Positions 26,528-36,777 of a stretch of 64,000 nucleotides of DNA are shown piece by piece (position 1 is the stretch's first letter; each line of letters opens with the position of its first letter). Under the pieces are notes generated by a model that ran no database searches, was not told the DNA's origin, and saw only the letters and a program-made list of their open reading frames with translations. Made by a program: the position numbers and the translations under genes. Origin of the DNA: Nostoc sp. CENA543 (GTDB taxonomy: Bacteria > Cyanobacteriota > Cyanobacteriia > Cyanobacteriales > Nostocaceae); NCBI RefSeq assembly GCF_002896875.1, contig NZ_CP023278.1, positions 620,001 through 684,000 on the forward strand, given 5' to 3'.

Positions 26528-27073
26528 CTATTCCCTATCACCTAATATATAGGGGGACGTGGCTAAAGTTTGTGCTGCTACTTGTATGAGTTCTATATCT
26601 GATTGTGACCAACGATGAGTTCCTTGACAGTGATGGGCTACTAGTAATCCCCATAATCCTCTATTGGTCAAAATTGGTGCTATTAGATTAGCCCGGACTT
26701 GTAAATTGCGAAGAAAATCTCGATGACAAGGGGCAATGGGGGCGGTTTCAATATCAGCGATCGCTTTGATTCTACCAGCTAAATACAATGCTGCATACTG
26801 CTCGTTAAAACACTCATCTGGCCCTGTTGAACCCAATATAGAAAAATGCTCTGAGCTTACGGCTTCAAATGTGACTTGTCCATGCCATTGCCAGTAAAAG
26901 TAGTATAAAACCACGCGATCTACTTGCAGGTGTTCTCTTAATTGGGTTGTCGTTTGTCGAATTAATGCGTCTCGTTGCATCTTATTCACAAGACGATGGA
27001 GAACTTTTTGTAAGCCCTCTTCTGTAGATGTATTTGAGCTAGGATCAAATTCTGCGTGAGAATGAATTGCCAC
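26528..27073 (-). CDS. Standalone GAF protein, cyanobacteriochrome-like
   Basis: 181 residues, a single GAF domain (about 30-175). It has both Cys motifs of DXCF cyanobacteriochromes: D86-E-C88-F89 and C116-H117 in APCHRDFLRNLQVRANL. The THRWSQSDIEL end is also as in bilin-binding and related GAFs. No output domain is attached. Starts at GTG 27073, only choice. Same strand as the MidA gene downstream. Bilin binding is inferred; many cyanobacterial GAFs of similar sequence bind none. Confidence 0.75.
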   Translation of the reverse strand: MAIHSHAEFDPSSNTSTEEGLQKVLHRLVNKMQRDALIRQTTTQLREHLQVDRVVLYYFYWQWHGQVTFEAVSSEHFSILGSTGPDECFNEQYAALYLAGRIKAIADIETAPIAPCHRDFLRNLQVRANLIAPILTNRGLWGLLVAHHCQGTHRWSQSDIELIQVAAQTLATSPYILGDRE

Positions 27074-27319
27074 AACTCTCGAATTTATAAGATTCAGTTA
27101 GTTTGGTTGGTTTTATATAGTAATTTACCTGATTCTATCGGTCAAATATAAACTTACTTAAAGAGGCAAATTTAATTTAATATCGCTAGAACTAAATAAT
27201 TAATACTAAATAAAACTTTATATAAATTATGCTCTGCAATCCCAATCTATATAAGTTTTGTAGAAATATACTGATAATTAATTAAAAATTAATAATTCTT
27301 GTTGAGAATTACTAAGATA

Positions 27320-27351
27320 GAGAACCCCGATTTTTTTGGATCGGGGTTCTC
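27320..27351 (-). terminator. Intrinsic terminator downstream of ndhH
   Basis: GAGAACCCCGAT (27320-27331) and ATCGGGGTTCTC (27340-27351) form a perfect 12-bp stem with an 8-base loop, 30 bases after the ndhH stop. No long T-run follows on the minus strand, but position and stability fit a terminator. Confidence 0.8.
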
Positions 27352-27381
27352 AAAACTTATACAGCAATAGAGAAAAGCAAA

Positions 27382-28566
27382 TTATCTGTCAACAGACCCC
27401 ATGATCACATCGATGCTACCGAGAATCACGACGATATCAGCAACCTTCATACCGCGCAACAGATGAGGCAAAATCTGGAGGTTGTTGAAATCGGCTGGAC
27501 GGATTTTCCATCGCCAGGGGAAGACGTTGTCATCGCCAACCAGATAAATTCCCAGTTCGCCTTTACCGCTTTCTACACGGGCGTAAATTTCTCCTTTGGG
27601 CATTTTGAAGGTGGGAGAAACTTTCTTCCCGATGTATTGGTAGTCAAAAGCATCCCACTCAGATTTTTTCCCGGCTGCTAACCGTTTGGCTTCTAGATTT
27701 TCGTAAGGGCCGCCAGGGAGTCCTTTGAGGGCTTGCTTGATAATTTTTACAGATTCACGCATTTCGCGCATCCGCACCATGTAACGCGCCAAGCAATCAC
27801 CGGCGGTTTCCCACTGCACTTCCCAATCAAAGTCGTCGTAGCATTCGTAGTGGTCAACTTTCCGCAAATCCCACTTCACACCAGAAGCCCGTAACATGGG
27901 GCCAGATAATCCCCAGTTAATCGCTTCTTCGCGGGTAATAGTACCGATACCTTCGACACGACGGCGGAAAATGGGGTTATTGGTGACTAATTTTTCGTAT
28001 TCATCAACGACGGGTAAGAAATAATCGCAGAATTCCATGCACTTATCTACCCAGCCGTAGGGTAAATCAGCCGCTACGCCACCAACGCGGAAGTAGTTAT
28101 TGTTAACCATGCGGTAGCCTGTGGCAGCTTCCCATAAATCATAAATCATCTCCCGTTCGCGGAATTGATAGAAGAAGGGAGTTTGCGCGCCTACGTCCGC
28201 CAGGAATGGGCCGAACCACAAGAGGTGGTTAGCAATGCGATTTAATTCCAACATGATGACGCGGATGTAGCTAGCGCGTTTTGGGACAGCCACACCTGCT
28301 AATTTTTCTGGTGCGTTGACGGTGACAGCTTCGTTGAACATCCCAGCTGCGTAGTCCCAACGACTCACGTAGGGGACATACATAACGGTGGTACGGTTCT
28401 CGGCAATTTTTTCCATACCTCGGTGTAGGTAGCCAATTACCGGTTCACAGTCAACGACATCTTCACCATCTAAAGTGACAATTAACCGCAAAACCCCGTG
28501 CATAGAGGGATGGTGTGGCCCCATGTTCAGCACCATTGGTTCAGTGCGGGTTTCTATTCTCGCCAT
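27382..28566 (-). CDS. ndhH: NAD(P)H-quinone oxidoreductase subunit H
   Basis: 394 residues, the 49-kDa-type subunit of NDH-1 (photosynthetic complex I) in the peripheral arm at the thylakoid membrane, near the quinone site. Strong markers: [20 protein letters not shown] at the N-terminus, [12 protein letters not shown], and [14 protein letters not shown]. Length is that of the family. GGGAGAA lies upstream of the ATG. Monocistronic with its own terminator. Confidence 0.97.
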   Translation of the reverse strand: MARIETRTEPMVLNMGPHHPSMHGVLRLIVTLDGEDVVDCEPVIGYLHRGMEKIAENRTTVMYVPYVSRWDYAAGMFNEAVTVNAPEKLAGVAVPKRASYIRVIMLELNRIANHLLWFGPFLADVGAQTPFFYQFREREMIYDLWEAATGYRMVNNNYFRVGGVAADLPYGWVDKCMEFCDYFLPVVDEYEKLVTNNPIFRRRVEGIGTITREEAINWGLSGPMLRASGVKWDLRKVDHYECYDDFDWEVQWETAGDCLARYMVRMREMRESVKIIKQALKGLPGGPYENLEAKRLAAGKKSEWDAFDYQYIGKKVSPTFKMPKGEIYARVESGKGELGIYLVGDDNVFPWRWKIRPADFNNLQILPHLLRGMKVADIVVILGSIDVIMGSVDR

Positions 28567-29228
28567 AAATTCCGTGTTCTCCCATTAGAAAAAAGTGAAT
28601 TGAATCGCTGAGTGCCATCCAGACAAGAGTTTTCGTGTCTGCCAAGCTCATGTTCGTAGAGGCAATATTTTTGGGGCAAACCCGGCATTTATTACCCATA
28701 CGGGAGTATGTTGGAGAGATGGGGGCAGATGAGGACGTTTTGTTGATGTTGCATTTTGTTTCACTTCTTCAATTATTATAGGAAAGCTTGATATCCAATA
28801 AATTAAGCCACGGGATTTCTTCATCTCCCTGGGGATGAGGAGTTGAGGCAGTGGGGGAAGGTGGAGTAAATGTTGATTGTTGACTAATAATTAATCACTT
28901 TTGATAGTGAAGAATTTATTTGGCTACTCAATTTGAATTTACCAGAAAACTACTTCTATATATTCTGAATTTTGACTGTAATTTTGTTCGCAGTCAGTAA
29001 TAAATAGATGATTGTAGATGTTTTGTATCTGTTATTTCAATGCTAGATGATGATGATTCGTGCGATCGCTCGTTATGCAGTAGATTTATATGTACATTAA
29101 TTGCGTTGATTTTAAATACTAATCATTCCGACAATCAAACCAAAACTCAATAGTTAAGTATCAAAAATAAATAGCCAATTCTGATAACTCCATTCTGTTG
29201 TAATTATCTATTTTTTGTCCTCAATCTA
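28567..29228. other. Divergent promoter region of ndhH and rsmH
   Basis: 660 bases without a coding frame. AT-rich toward rsmH, with a short GGGGATGAGGAGTTGAGGC stretch near 28838. I saw no repeat array, riboswitch or convincing operator. Confidence 0.5.
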
Positions 29229-30134
29229 ATGACTTCTGATTTTACTGATTTACCCACTATTGCAGAACCGACGTTTTCCCATCTACCAGTGTTACCGCAA
29301 GCAGTAATTACAGGTTTGGGGTTACGTGCAGGAGGAAATTACCTTGATGTTACGGTGGGTGGCGGTGGTCATAGTCGGTTAATTTTAGCGACTGCACCAG
29401 ATATACAGTTAACAGCCCTTGACCAAGATGAGGATGCTTTAAATGCAGCAAAAAAGGAGCTAGCAGAGTTTGGGGAAAGGGTGAAGTTTGTGCGTAGCAA
29501 TTTTGCTAATTATCAATTTTCCGGGGCTAGTTTTGAGGGAATTTTGGCGGATTTGGGTGTAAGTTCCTATCACTTAGATACGCCAGAACGGGGTTTTAGT
29601 TTTCGTCACACCGCTAGTTTAGATATGCGAATGGATCAAAGGCAATCTTTGACAGCATCTGAGGTGATTAATGAATGGGATGAAGGAGAATTAGCGGATA
29701 TTTTCTTTAAATATGGCGAGGAAAGATTATCAAGGCGTATTGCTAAACGTATCGTCGAGAAAAGACCGTTCCACACCACTACAGAATTAGCAGAGGCGAT
29801 CGCATTTTGCGTGCCTCCTAAATACCGCTATGGTAGAATCCATCCGGCTACCCGTGTGTTTCAGGCTTTGCGGATAGTAGTCAACGATGAGTTAAAATCC
29901 CTAGAAACTTTTTTAGAGAAAGCACCCCAAGCCCTTGTCCCTGGCGGAAGAATTGCCATTATTAGTTTCCACAGCTTAGAAGACCGTTTAGTTAAACACG
30001 GGTTACGCAATTCACCCCTATTAAAAGTTTTGACGAAAAAGCCGATTATTGCCACAGAAGCAGAAATTGCAGAAAATCCGCGATCGCGTTCTGCCAAACT
30101 GAGAATAGCAGAGAGAGTAATGAGTAATGAGTAA
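29229..30134 (+). CDS. rsmH: 16S rRNA (cytosine1402-N4)-methyltransferase
   Basis: 301 residues. SAM motif [16 protein letters not shown], then [14 protein letters not shown] and [19 protein letters not shown] are diagnostic. Methylates N4 of C1402 in the ribosomal P site. The last four residues (MSNE) and the stop codon come from the start of a 14-copy heptamer array, so the native C-terminus may have been replaced. Confidence 0.95.
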   Translation: MTSDFTDLPTIAEPTFSHLPVLPQAVITGLGLRAGGNYLDVTVGGGGHSRLILATAPDIQLTALDQDEDALNAAKKELAEFGERVKFVRSNFANYQFSGASFEGILADLGVSSYHLDTPERGFSFRHTASLDMRMDQRQSLTASEVINEWDEGELADIFFKYGEERLSRRIAKRIVEKRPFHTTTELAEAIAFCVPPKYRYGRIHPATRVFQALRIVVNDELKSLETFLEKAPQALVPGGRIAIISFHSLEDRLVKHGLRNSPLLKVLTKKPIIATEAEIAENPRSRSAKLRIAERVMSNE

Positions 30135-30214
30135 TGAGTAATGAGTAATGAGTAATGAGTAATGAGTAATGAGTAATGAGTAATGAGTAATGAGTAATGA
30201 GTAATGAGTAATGA
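30117..30214. repeat. Perfect 14-copy GTAATGA heptamer array
   Basis: 98 bases, exactly 14 tandem copies of GTAATGA, none degenerate. Overlaps the last codons and stop of rsmH. Confidence 0.95.
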
Positions 30215-30255
30215 GTAGGCAGTAGGAAATCCCTGCCCAATGCCCAATGCCCAAC

Positions 30256-30285
30256 GAAAAAAGAGGGAGCTAAACTAACTCCCCC
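30256..30285 (-). terminator. Terminator of the M23 peptidase gene
   Basis: On the minus strand GGGGGAG pairs with CTCCCTC (one mismatch) around a 9-base loop and is followed by TTTTTT. 40 bases after the peptidase stop. Confidence 0.7.
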
Positions 30286-30324
30286 TGAAAGATAAGATGG
30301 TAATCCAATAGAAAACAGCCTTTG

Positions 30325-32658
30325 CTATATGCGGTTTGCAGGTAGCATTGCTATGGGGTTAACTGCACCTTTACCTGCGGGATGAATTTCAAAGTGCAGG
30401 TGTGGCCCGGTGCTAAAGCCGGTGCTACCTAATCTGGCGATTTGCTGACCTTGGCGTACTTGTTGACCTACTTCTACCAAAATGGCACTGTTGTGGGCGT
30501 AGCGAGTTAAGCTGCCATCAGCGTGGCGAATATCTACAAGATTGCCGTAGCCACCTTTATTCCAACCGGCTTTTTCAACGACACCGTCAGAAGATGCAAA
30601 CACTGGTACACCTACAGCATTGGCAATATCAATACCTCTGTGCATTCTTCCCCAACGCCAACCATAACCAGAGGTGAGTACACCTTTTGCTGGCCAAATG
30701 TAGGCTACAGAAGAATTTGAGGGTGGGGGTGTGTTTTCGTCGATGGAACGAGGTAAATACTGGTCTACAGCTGCTAATGGGGGTAACTTGTTAACAGAAG
30801 GAGAAACGGTAGTTCCGCGCATTCTACCCAAAGAATCATTCGCATCCACACCAGCAGGGGGGGTTGCTATCCGTGTCCGGTTGGTGTTCCGAGATGGTGC
30901 AAGTTGACTGGCTCCACTGTTAGGCAAGAATTCTGGGTTAACTGACTCATCGGTTAAAGGACGAGTTGCTCGGAATTCTGGTTTCACTGGTTCACTAGCA
31001 TAACCAGGTGTGATGGGAGTGGGGACAGTAATGGGAATAGCAACGCTTCCTTGGTTAGAAACGGGTCTAGAGGTAGCTACACCATTAGGAGCTGATACAG
31101 GAATGGGTATGGCTGCATCTTCTCTTTCTGGTGTGGTGTTGTTCCCAGCTTGTTGAGTGCGGTATTTGCGTTGTAGTCGCTGAATTTCTGCTTGTAGGTT
31201 GCGTAGTCTTTCGTTTTTAGCTCTAGCTACTCTATCAGACGACTTTCTGGGCTTTTGGATTTCAACAAAAGCTCTGGGAATTGGGGTGTCACCACCTACA
31301 CCTTGAGCTTCTGGCTCGTTGGCGGTTGCTTCTGGCTCAACAACATCAGGTGTTAAGTTTTGTGGTGCGACTGGTACTGTGATTGGGACAGTCACACTGC
31401 TGTTATCTACGCTGCTGCTATCAGCGAGAACAGGTGTTTGTGAAGTGAATTGCTGGGAGTTAATGCTAGTGGGTTGAACGGGGAAACTAGCTATGGGAGA
31501 GTTGATGTTGTATTGCGCGTTTGTTGGGTTTTGTGGGATGGCACGGCTGTTAACTGGAGCGGTAGGAATCACCAATTTTTGGCTAATTTGTAGCTGATTG
31601 GGATTGCTAATGCCATTAGCTTTGACTAATTCTGCAATGGAAGTATTGTATCGGTTAGCGATCGCCGCTAGGGTATCCCCTGGTTTGACTTCGTAAGTTC
31701 CTTGTGAAGATGGTGCTGTGATTTTTGGTGCCACTATTGGTGCAGTTGTTGCTGGTTGCTGCACGGGAATAGTAATGGCTTGTGGTTGTTTTACACTTGT
31801 GGCCAGATTATCTGGACTACCGTCAGTGAGTGTGGGCGACTGTTCAATTACTGTGCCTTGGGTGTTGAGGGGAGGCAGCTGATTGGCTATTGTTGTTGGC
31901 TGCTTCAACTCAAAGGTAGTTTTTGATAAATCTTTGGACTCCTCAGACCGCAACTCCGCCAGACTTTTTCTTAAACGGTTCGATTTTTCTTGTAGGCGAG
32001 TTAGTGCAAATTCTTGCTGTGCTTTTAATTGGGCATTAATTTCACCACTTTCATCTGCACTCTCTGCTGCTTCTGTTTGTGGTTGGGTTTTGATAAATGC
32101 AGTTTGTTCAGCATTCGCACTGTTAGCTTGAGCCAGCTGTTCTGGGGTCAATTGCGCTGGCTGTGGTGCTGTTAGTTGCTCTTGCTGGTCTTCTATGGAA
32201 GTTTTGTTAGTTGTAACGTTTTGGGAAGGATTTTCTGATGTTGAAGATGGGACAGACATTCCACTGGCCAAAACTTGCCATTTAGCTTCAAGCCCAGGCA
32301 ACTGTGAAACTGCTGTTGGTTCAACGATGACAGGATTCTCTGGCACACTTGCTGATAAGACTACGGGAGTCCCTAGCTTGGTGGGAGCAAATTTCACTTC
32401 TTTATCAGATGCAGCAGAAACAGTAGAGGCCGCTTTTTGACTACCTACAGGTGCTGCTGCTTGGGCTTGATCGCTTTGCCGAGTCACCAAAAGGCTGGTT
32501 GCTCCCATTGACAGTGCTAAACCAATCATGGCTGCTTGTCTACGGGCGCGGCGATTAGCATCATTGTTAGGCACGTTTAGTTGCTCCACTGGGGCATCAT
32601 CGCTGCTAGGGGTATTGTTCAACACAGCCTTCACTCTTTTTTTCAATGCTCGTTTCAA
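30325..32658 (-). CDS. LysM and M23 cell-wall metallopeptidase
   Basis: 777 residues. Basic N-terminus and membrane anchor (MIGLALSMGATSLLV), a long Ser/Thr/Pro/Gln-rich linker, one LysM (YEVKPGDTLAAIANRYNTS, about 325-368), more linker with a helical stretch, and a C-terminal M23 peptidase (about 655-775). Zn ligands are seen in HRGIDIA and HLHFEIH. All needed residues are present, so it may be an active endopeptidase or an EnvC/NlpD-like factor in cell division or septum work. TTG start is well supported by AGGAGG six bases before. Confidence 0.88.
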   Translation of the reverse strand: MKRALKKRVKAVLNNTPSSDDAPVEQLNVPNNDANRRARRQAAMIGLALSMGATSLLVTRQSDQAQAAAPVGSQKAASTVSAASDKEVKFAPTKLGTPVVLSASVPENPVIVEPTAVSQLPGLEAKWQVLASGMSVPSSTSENPSQNVTTNKTSIEDQQEQLTAPQPAQLTPEQLAQANSANAEQTAFIKTQPQTEAAESADESGEINAQLKAQQEFALTRLQEKSNRLRKSLAELRSEESKDLSKTTFELKQPTTIANQLPPLNTQGTVIEQSPTLTDGSPDNLATSVKQPQAITIPVQQPATTAPIVAPKITAPSSQGTYEVKPGDTLAAIANRYNTSIAELVKANGISNPNQLQISQKLVIPTAPVNSRAIPQNPTNAQYNINSPIASFPVQPTSINSQQFTSQTPVLADSSSVDNSSVTVPITVPVAPQNLTPDVVEPEATANEPEAQGVGGDTPIPRAFVEIQKPRKSSDRVARAKNERLRNLQAEIQRLQRKYRTQQAGNNTTPEREDAAIPIPVSAPNGVATSRPVSNQGSVAIPITVPTPITPGYASEPVKPEFRATRPLTDESVNPEFLPNSGASQLAPSRNTNRTRIATPPAGVDANDSLGRMRGTTVSPSVNKLPPLAAVDQYLPRSIDENTPPPSNSSVAYIWPAKGVLTSGYGWRWGRMHRGIDIANAVGVPVFASSDGVVEKAGWNKGGYGNLVDIRHADGSLTRYAHNSAILVEVGQQVRQGQQIARLGSTGFSTGPHLHFEIHPAGKGAVNPIAMLPANRI

Positions 32659-33457
32659 AGACGACCTCCTATGATCAATAGCGCTTAACTGACCTAGATT
32701 TTTCAGTTGGAACTAGTCAACGATCTAGATCACATCACACGATAGATCAAGATCACTTCTTACCAGAGATACTTACGCAAGATTAACCTGCTTCTCTGAT
32801 TTAGACAAGTTCACACCTGTTAGCAAAACTTAAAAAGTTGCTATGCTGACTTGTCCGTTCGACTCCTCACCCCCTCACACAGTTTGCTACTTCCAGATTT
32901 GTCCTAGTTTCCTGTTACTGTTGACGGTTTAGCTGGAAAATACATGATATTCTCTCAGAAAAAAGTCGTTGTAAGCAATTCTTACTAAGACTTCTGGAAC
33001 AGCTATGCCCCCTGCTGTAGATATCTTCAAGGGTTTTCTACCAGATCCGTCTTCTCAACACGAGACTTTACGTTGATTATTCCCTAAAAAACAACCGTAC
33101 AAACTATCGTCTGCTTTTTTGCTAGACAATAATATTTTTGAGGCAATATTGTTCAAGTTCTTTGCTCAGAACAGGTTTTGAGTGTTTAGTTACGTAGACC
33201 CCCATGATTTGAATTCATCAAAATCTATCATTCCAATTCGCAATTTGATGGAATTTGATATACAAATTTCTTATCATAATTATCCCTGATTTTCTAATAT
33301 TTTCAGTATTATTACCCTTGCTACCATGAAAAATAGTAACAAATAATACAAAAATAAAATATAGCTACTGGATATTAATGAATTCAAATTGTCGAATTGG
33401 CGAGAATCTGACTTGTTTTATCTCAGTAAAATTACGATCAGGATCTCAGCAACCAAA
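32659..33457. other. Long gene-free region upstream of the M23 gene
   Basis: About 800 bases, probably a long 5' leader and promoter on the minus strand. GATCTAGATC (32722-32731) and several GATCA units cluster near 32720-32756. On the plus strand a stem TAGCAA/TTGCTA (32821-32843) is followed by ACTCCTCACCCCCTCACAC. I tested it by eye as a c-di-AMP riboswitch leader and could not match the consensus. Confidence 0.45.
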
Positions 33458-33919
33458 CTACAGTAAGTAACCCAACTGACGGCGGACTTCAAATAAACCG
33501 ATCGCCACACTCACAGACAAATTCAAACTGCGGACACCTGGTTGAGCCATTGGTATATGTAAGGTAGCATCGCAAGTTGACAAAACTTCTGGTGGTAATC
33601 CTGTGGTTTCACTCCCGAAGAGTAACCAATCATCGTCTTGATATTGATATTTAATATAGTTGGAACTGCCACCTACAGAGAAACCCAGTAATCTGCCTTG
33701 GCGTTGTTGGTGGACTGTTTTAAAGGCTTCTATGGATTGGTGATAGTGCAGTTTGACATAAGGCCAATAGTCTAAACCGGCGCGTTTGAGGTAGCGATCG
33801 CTAATTTCAAATCCCAAAGGCCCGACCAGATGTAACTCTGTACCTGTAGCGGCGCAAGTGCGGGCGATATTACCTGTGTTGGGCGGAATTTGGGGATGAA
33901 CTAGAACTACCTGGGGCAT
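33458..33919 (-). CDS. trmL: tRNA (cytidine/uridine-34 2'-O)-methyltransferase
   Basis: 153 residues, SPOUT fold. VVLVHPQIPPNTGNIARTCA at the N-terminus, LLFGSETTGLPPEV in the middle and IPMAQPGVRSLNLSVSVAI knot region are diagnostic of TrmL/YibK. It methylates the wobble base of tRNA-Leu. ATG at 33919 is preferred to TTG at 33928. Confidence 0.92.
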   Translation of the reverse strand: MPQVVLVHPQIPPNTGNIARTCAATGTELHLVGPLGFEISDRYLKRAGLDYWPYVKLHYHQSIEAFKTVHQQRQGRLLGFSVGGSSNYIKYQYQDDDWLLFGSETTGLPPEVLSTCDATLHIPMAQPGVRSLNLSVSVAIGLFEVRRQLGYLL

Positions 33920-34075
33920 GGTCTGCAAAACTTCTATTTGTATAAAAAGATATATTTACCACGAAATATATACCAATAGACAGAGGCTAACCATAGGTTT
34001 TGTTAATAAATATCAAGCAATGGCCATAGATTAGATTTTTAAAAGAAAAAATTAAGGTTTTGGGGGGAGTCAAGG

Positions 34076-34124
34076 GTCATTAGTCATTAGTCATTAGTCA
34101 TTAGTCATTAGTCATTAGTCATTA
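34076..34124. repeat. GTCATTA heptamer, 7 perfect copies
   Basis: 49 bases of exact GTCATTA repeats followed by CCTTGTC and CACCCCTA-type units up to the gshA stop at 34196. This is the whole gap between gshA and trmL apart from its left part. Confidence 0.9.
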
Positions 34125-34195
34125 GTTTTTCTTCCCTTGTCTCCCTTGTCCCCTTGTCTCCCCTAACCCTTACACCCCTACCCCTAAACCCCTAA

Positions 34196-35335
34196 TTAAC
34201 GAACTGAAGAGGAACACAATTTATCTTGCAGTTCCAGTTCGCGTTCGTGGGTGGCGGTGATGGCTTGGGTGATGACTTGTTGGGTGTCTAAGCCAACTCC
34301 ATGCAGTTGTAACCATTGTTGGGCTTCGTTACCGACGCGGAGGATTTTCTGTAATGGTGAGAGGAAACAGCTAAAACCTTGTTGCTTTGCGATCGCCCAA
34401 ACTTCATCATAGATTTCGGATATCCAATCTCTGGCGATGATGGTGCGGCCATCTTGCCAGTGTTGCAGTTGTGCGTCAAGGCTAAGGGTAGCGGCTGCGA
34501 TTTCGTTGTTAGTGGCAATTTTAACTAGTTCTTCGGGAGAGAAAATACTTTGGCTGAGGGGATCTAAGTCGGGGTTTTCGATGAGTTGTAACAGTCGCGC
34601 TTCTAACAAGGCGGTGATGGCGAGTAAGGCGATGGGATCTGTGACTAAATCGCAAATTCTTAGTTCGAGACGATTGAGATCATAGGGACGGCGATCGCCA
34701 TTGGGTCTGACTGATACCCACAGATGACGGACGTTTTGCATTGTCCCTGCGGCTAGTTGCTGTTCTACCCACTCTATATGATGGGCGTGACTAGCAAATA
34801 ATGGTACGTGGGTTGGGGTTTGAGGAAAGACACCCCAACGGGTGGAGTGATAACCTGTGGCTTTACCGTCTAAAAAGGGAGATGCCGCACTTAAGGCTAA
34901 AAATAAGGGTGCTTCCATGCGGATTAACCGACAAGCCCGCATTAAGATTTCCGGATCGTCTATACCTACATTGATATGAACGCTGGCGGTAACGACTTTG
35001 GTGTGGTATGTGTTTTCGATGTAGTCGTGATAGGGGTTAGTGGGGTCGGAACGAACAAAGCGATCGCTTCCTCCCAAAGATAGGGTACTTCCTGGAATTA
35101 AGGTGTAGTCACCCAATTTTTGCAGGTAGTTGCGTAAGATTCGCCGAGGAGTTAGCAAGGCGCACAATAGGCTGTCATAACTCAGCAAGGGACTGGTTAT
35201 ATATTCTACGTTGCGGCTATCTGGTTCTCTGACAAAGCCGTCTAATTCAGCCACGATTTTATCGGAGAGTCCGATGATTTCTCCTTGGGGCGTGCCTGTG
35301 TACATTTCAATTTCAAAGCCTTTTAGTAAGCCCAC
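34196..35335 (-). CDS. gshA: Glutamate-cysteine ligase, cyanobacterial type
   Basis: 379 residues, first step of glutathione synthesis (gamma-glutamylcysteine from Glu and Cys). MGLLKGFEIEMYTG, the REPDSRNVEYITSP loop, TLIPGSTLSLGG, and HINVGIDDPE match the cyanobacterial GshA family. GTG start with GAGGAGAA upstream. Monocistronic. Other glutathione genes lie at 45.8, 59.9 and 62.7 kb. Confidence 0.93.
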   Translation of the reverse strand: MGLLKGFEIEMYTGTPQGEIIGLSDKIVAELDGFVREPDSRNVEYITSPLLSYDSLLCALLTPRRILRNYLQKLGDYTLIPGSTLSLGGSDRFVRSDPTNPYHDYIENTYHTKVVTASVHINVGIDDPEILMRACRLIRMEAPLFLALSAASPFLDGKATGYHSTRWGVFPQTPTHVPLFASHAHHIEWVEQQLAAGTMQNVRHLWVSVRPNGDRRPYDLNRLELRICDLVTDPIALLAITALLEARLLQLIENPDLDPLSQSIFSPEELVKIATNNEIAAATLSLDAQLQHWQDGRTIIARDWISEIYDEVWAIAKQQGFSCFLSPLQKILRVGNEAQQWLQLHGVGLDTQQVITQAITATHERELELQDKLCSSSVR

Positions 35336-35750
35336 TGCGTTCTCCTCGGCCTTCTATTGCCTATAGATTTTATCGATGTCAACAAGTTTTTTTATCGACT
35401 CTGAGAGCGACTTTAAAGTCAAGAATTATGAAATACTCCAAGACCCCAACTATACCTACAGACGGTAATTGAGAGGTTTAAATCTCTCTCGATTCATAAT
35501 CTATCAACCTAATTAATTTTTTATTAAATTAGGATAAGAAATGCTGATGTTCTGTGTGCATCTAAATACTTAGATTATCTGTTGAGGTCGGTAATAGGTG
35601 ATGGGTAATCACTATTGATTAATTCTTAATTACCGATTTTCATGAATAGTGGTATCAATCGGTGCGAATTTTCCTGTGTATTTGCCTTGATATGCTTGAA
35701 AATCTGCTGATACTGATCATCTCATAAATGCGGCATTTCATAACTAGCTC
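35336..35750. other. Intergenic stretch, gshA promoter region
   Basis: AT-rich. GAGAG-GTTTAAAT-CTCTC (35471-35488) is a weak hairpin. No gene seen. Confidence 0.45.
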
Positions 35751-36668
35751 TTAAAGTTTATATTGATGATAAATTTCGCTAGCGGCGCGATGTATTAGGG
35801 AGTGTCGCCAGACTAAGGATTTTAGATCATCGGCGTAACCGCCACCAATGACACAGGCGACGGGATAGCCAGCACCGACGCAGGTACTTAAGACTTGCAT
35901 TTCTCGACGAAATAAACCAGTATCACTTAAGGCTAGTTTACCTAAGCGATCGCCTATATGGGGGTCAACACCAGCGTCATAGAATACTAAGTCTGGCTTG
36001 ACTTGAGATAGCAAATCTGGTAAATAATTCGCCAAGGTTTGGAGATAAGCGTCGTCTTCCATTCCCACGGGTAAAGGAACATCTAAATCACTTGCTTGTT
36101 TAGTTCCTGGGAAATTCACTTCGCAGTGCATGGAGAAAGTAAATACACTTTCGTCATCCTGGAAAATAAAGGCTGTACCGTCTCCTTGATGCACATCCAA
36201 ATCAACAATCAAGATTTTTTTGACTAGTCCTTGTTTTTGCAGAACACGGGATGCTATGGCTAAATCGTTAAAAATACAAAAACCAGAACCATAGCTAGGA
36301 AAGGCGTGATGTGTTCCCCCAGCAGTATTACAGGCTAAACCTTGATTTAATGCCAACTTTGCTGTCAGGATTGTCCCACCGACTGCGATGCAGGTACGAT
36401 TGGCTAAGGCTGGACTCCAAGGTAAACCAATTCGACGCTGTGCTTTGGGATCTAATGTCCCCTGACAGTAACTCTGCACATAGTCGGGAGTGTGGACTAA
36501 CTCAATTAATTCTAAAGGCGGCTGATTTGGCAAATGAAATTGTTCTAAGTGTGCTACGCCGTCAGTTAATAGTAACTCATAGAGTAATTGGAACTTAGCC
36601 ATCGGGAAGCGATGACCGTCAGGTAATGGTGCAACGTAATCGGAATGATAAATAATCGGTAGATCCAT
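35751..36668 (-). CDS. Histone-deacetylase-family hydrolase
   Basis: About 305 residues. Arginase/deacetylase fold with the charge-relay His pair in GGTHHAFPSYGSGFCIFND, Zn ligands in VDLDVHQGDGT and DAGVDPH, and the catalytic Tyr in GGGYADD. All are intact, so it should be an active amidase. The family includes AcuC-like lysine deacetylases and polyamine deacetylases; the substrate is open. ATG at 36668 fits the family start better than GTG at 36683. Divergent from the MscS gene. Confidence 0.87.
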   Translation of the reverse strand: MDLPIIYHSDYVAPLPDGHRFPMAKFQLLYELLLTDGVAHLEQFHLPNQPPLELIELVHTPDYVQSYCQGTLDPKAQRRIGLPWSPALANRTCIAVGGTILTAKLALNQGLACNTAGGTHHAFPSYGSGFCIFNDLAIASRVLQKQGLVKKILIVDLDVHQGDGTAFIFQDDESVFTFSMHCEVNFPGTKQASDLDVPLPVGMEDDAYLQTLANYLPDLLSQVKPDLVFYDAGVDPHIGDRLGKLALSDTGLFRREMQVLSTCVGAGYPVACVIGGGYADDLKSLVWRHSLIHRAASEIYHQYKL

Positions 36669-36777
36669 ATTATTTATTTTCACCCGAATTCTAGTATTTA
36701 ACCCATCTGGAGATTTTTGATTGTGTAGTCATGAGGTAAAATCTTGCAGTAATCATCTGCTGACAAGGAATTAAAAA

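Noticed and set aside
29861-30254. Several overlapping minus-strand frames with HYSLLIT repeats
   Set aside because: They are translations of the 14-copy heptamer array antisense to rsmH.
32851-32872. GTTCGACTCC, resembles a tRNA T-loop
   Set aside because: The T stem does not pair and no acceptor or anticodon arm is present.
32821-32880. Yfr1-like RNA on the plus strand (stem then ACTCCTCACCCCCTCACAC)
   Set aside because: The ultraconserved ACTCCTCACAC is interrupted by extra C/T bases and the 3' stem is not clear.
32659-33200. c-di-AMP (ydaO) riboswitch upstream of the M23 peptidase
   Set aside because: Suggested by the gene type, but I could not match the conserved GGGGGA/CCCA blocks on the minus strand.
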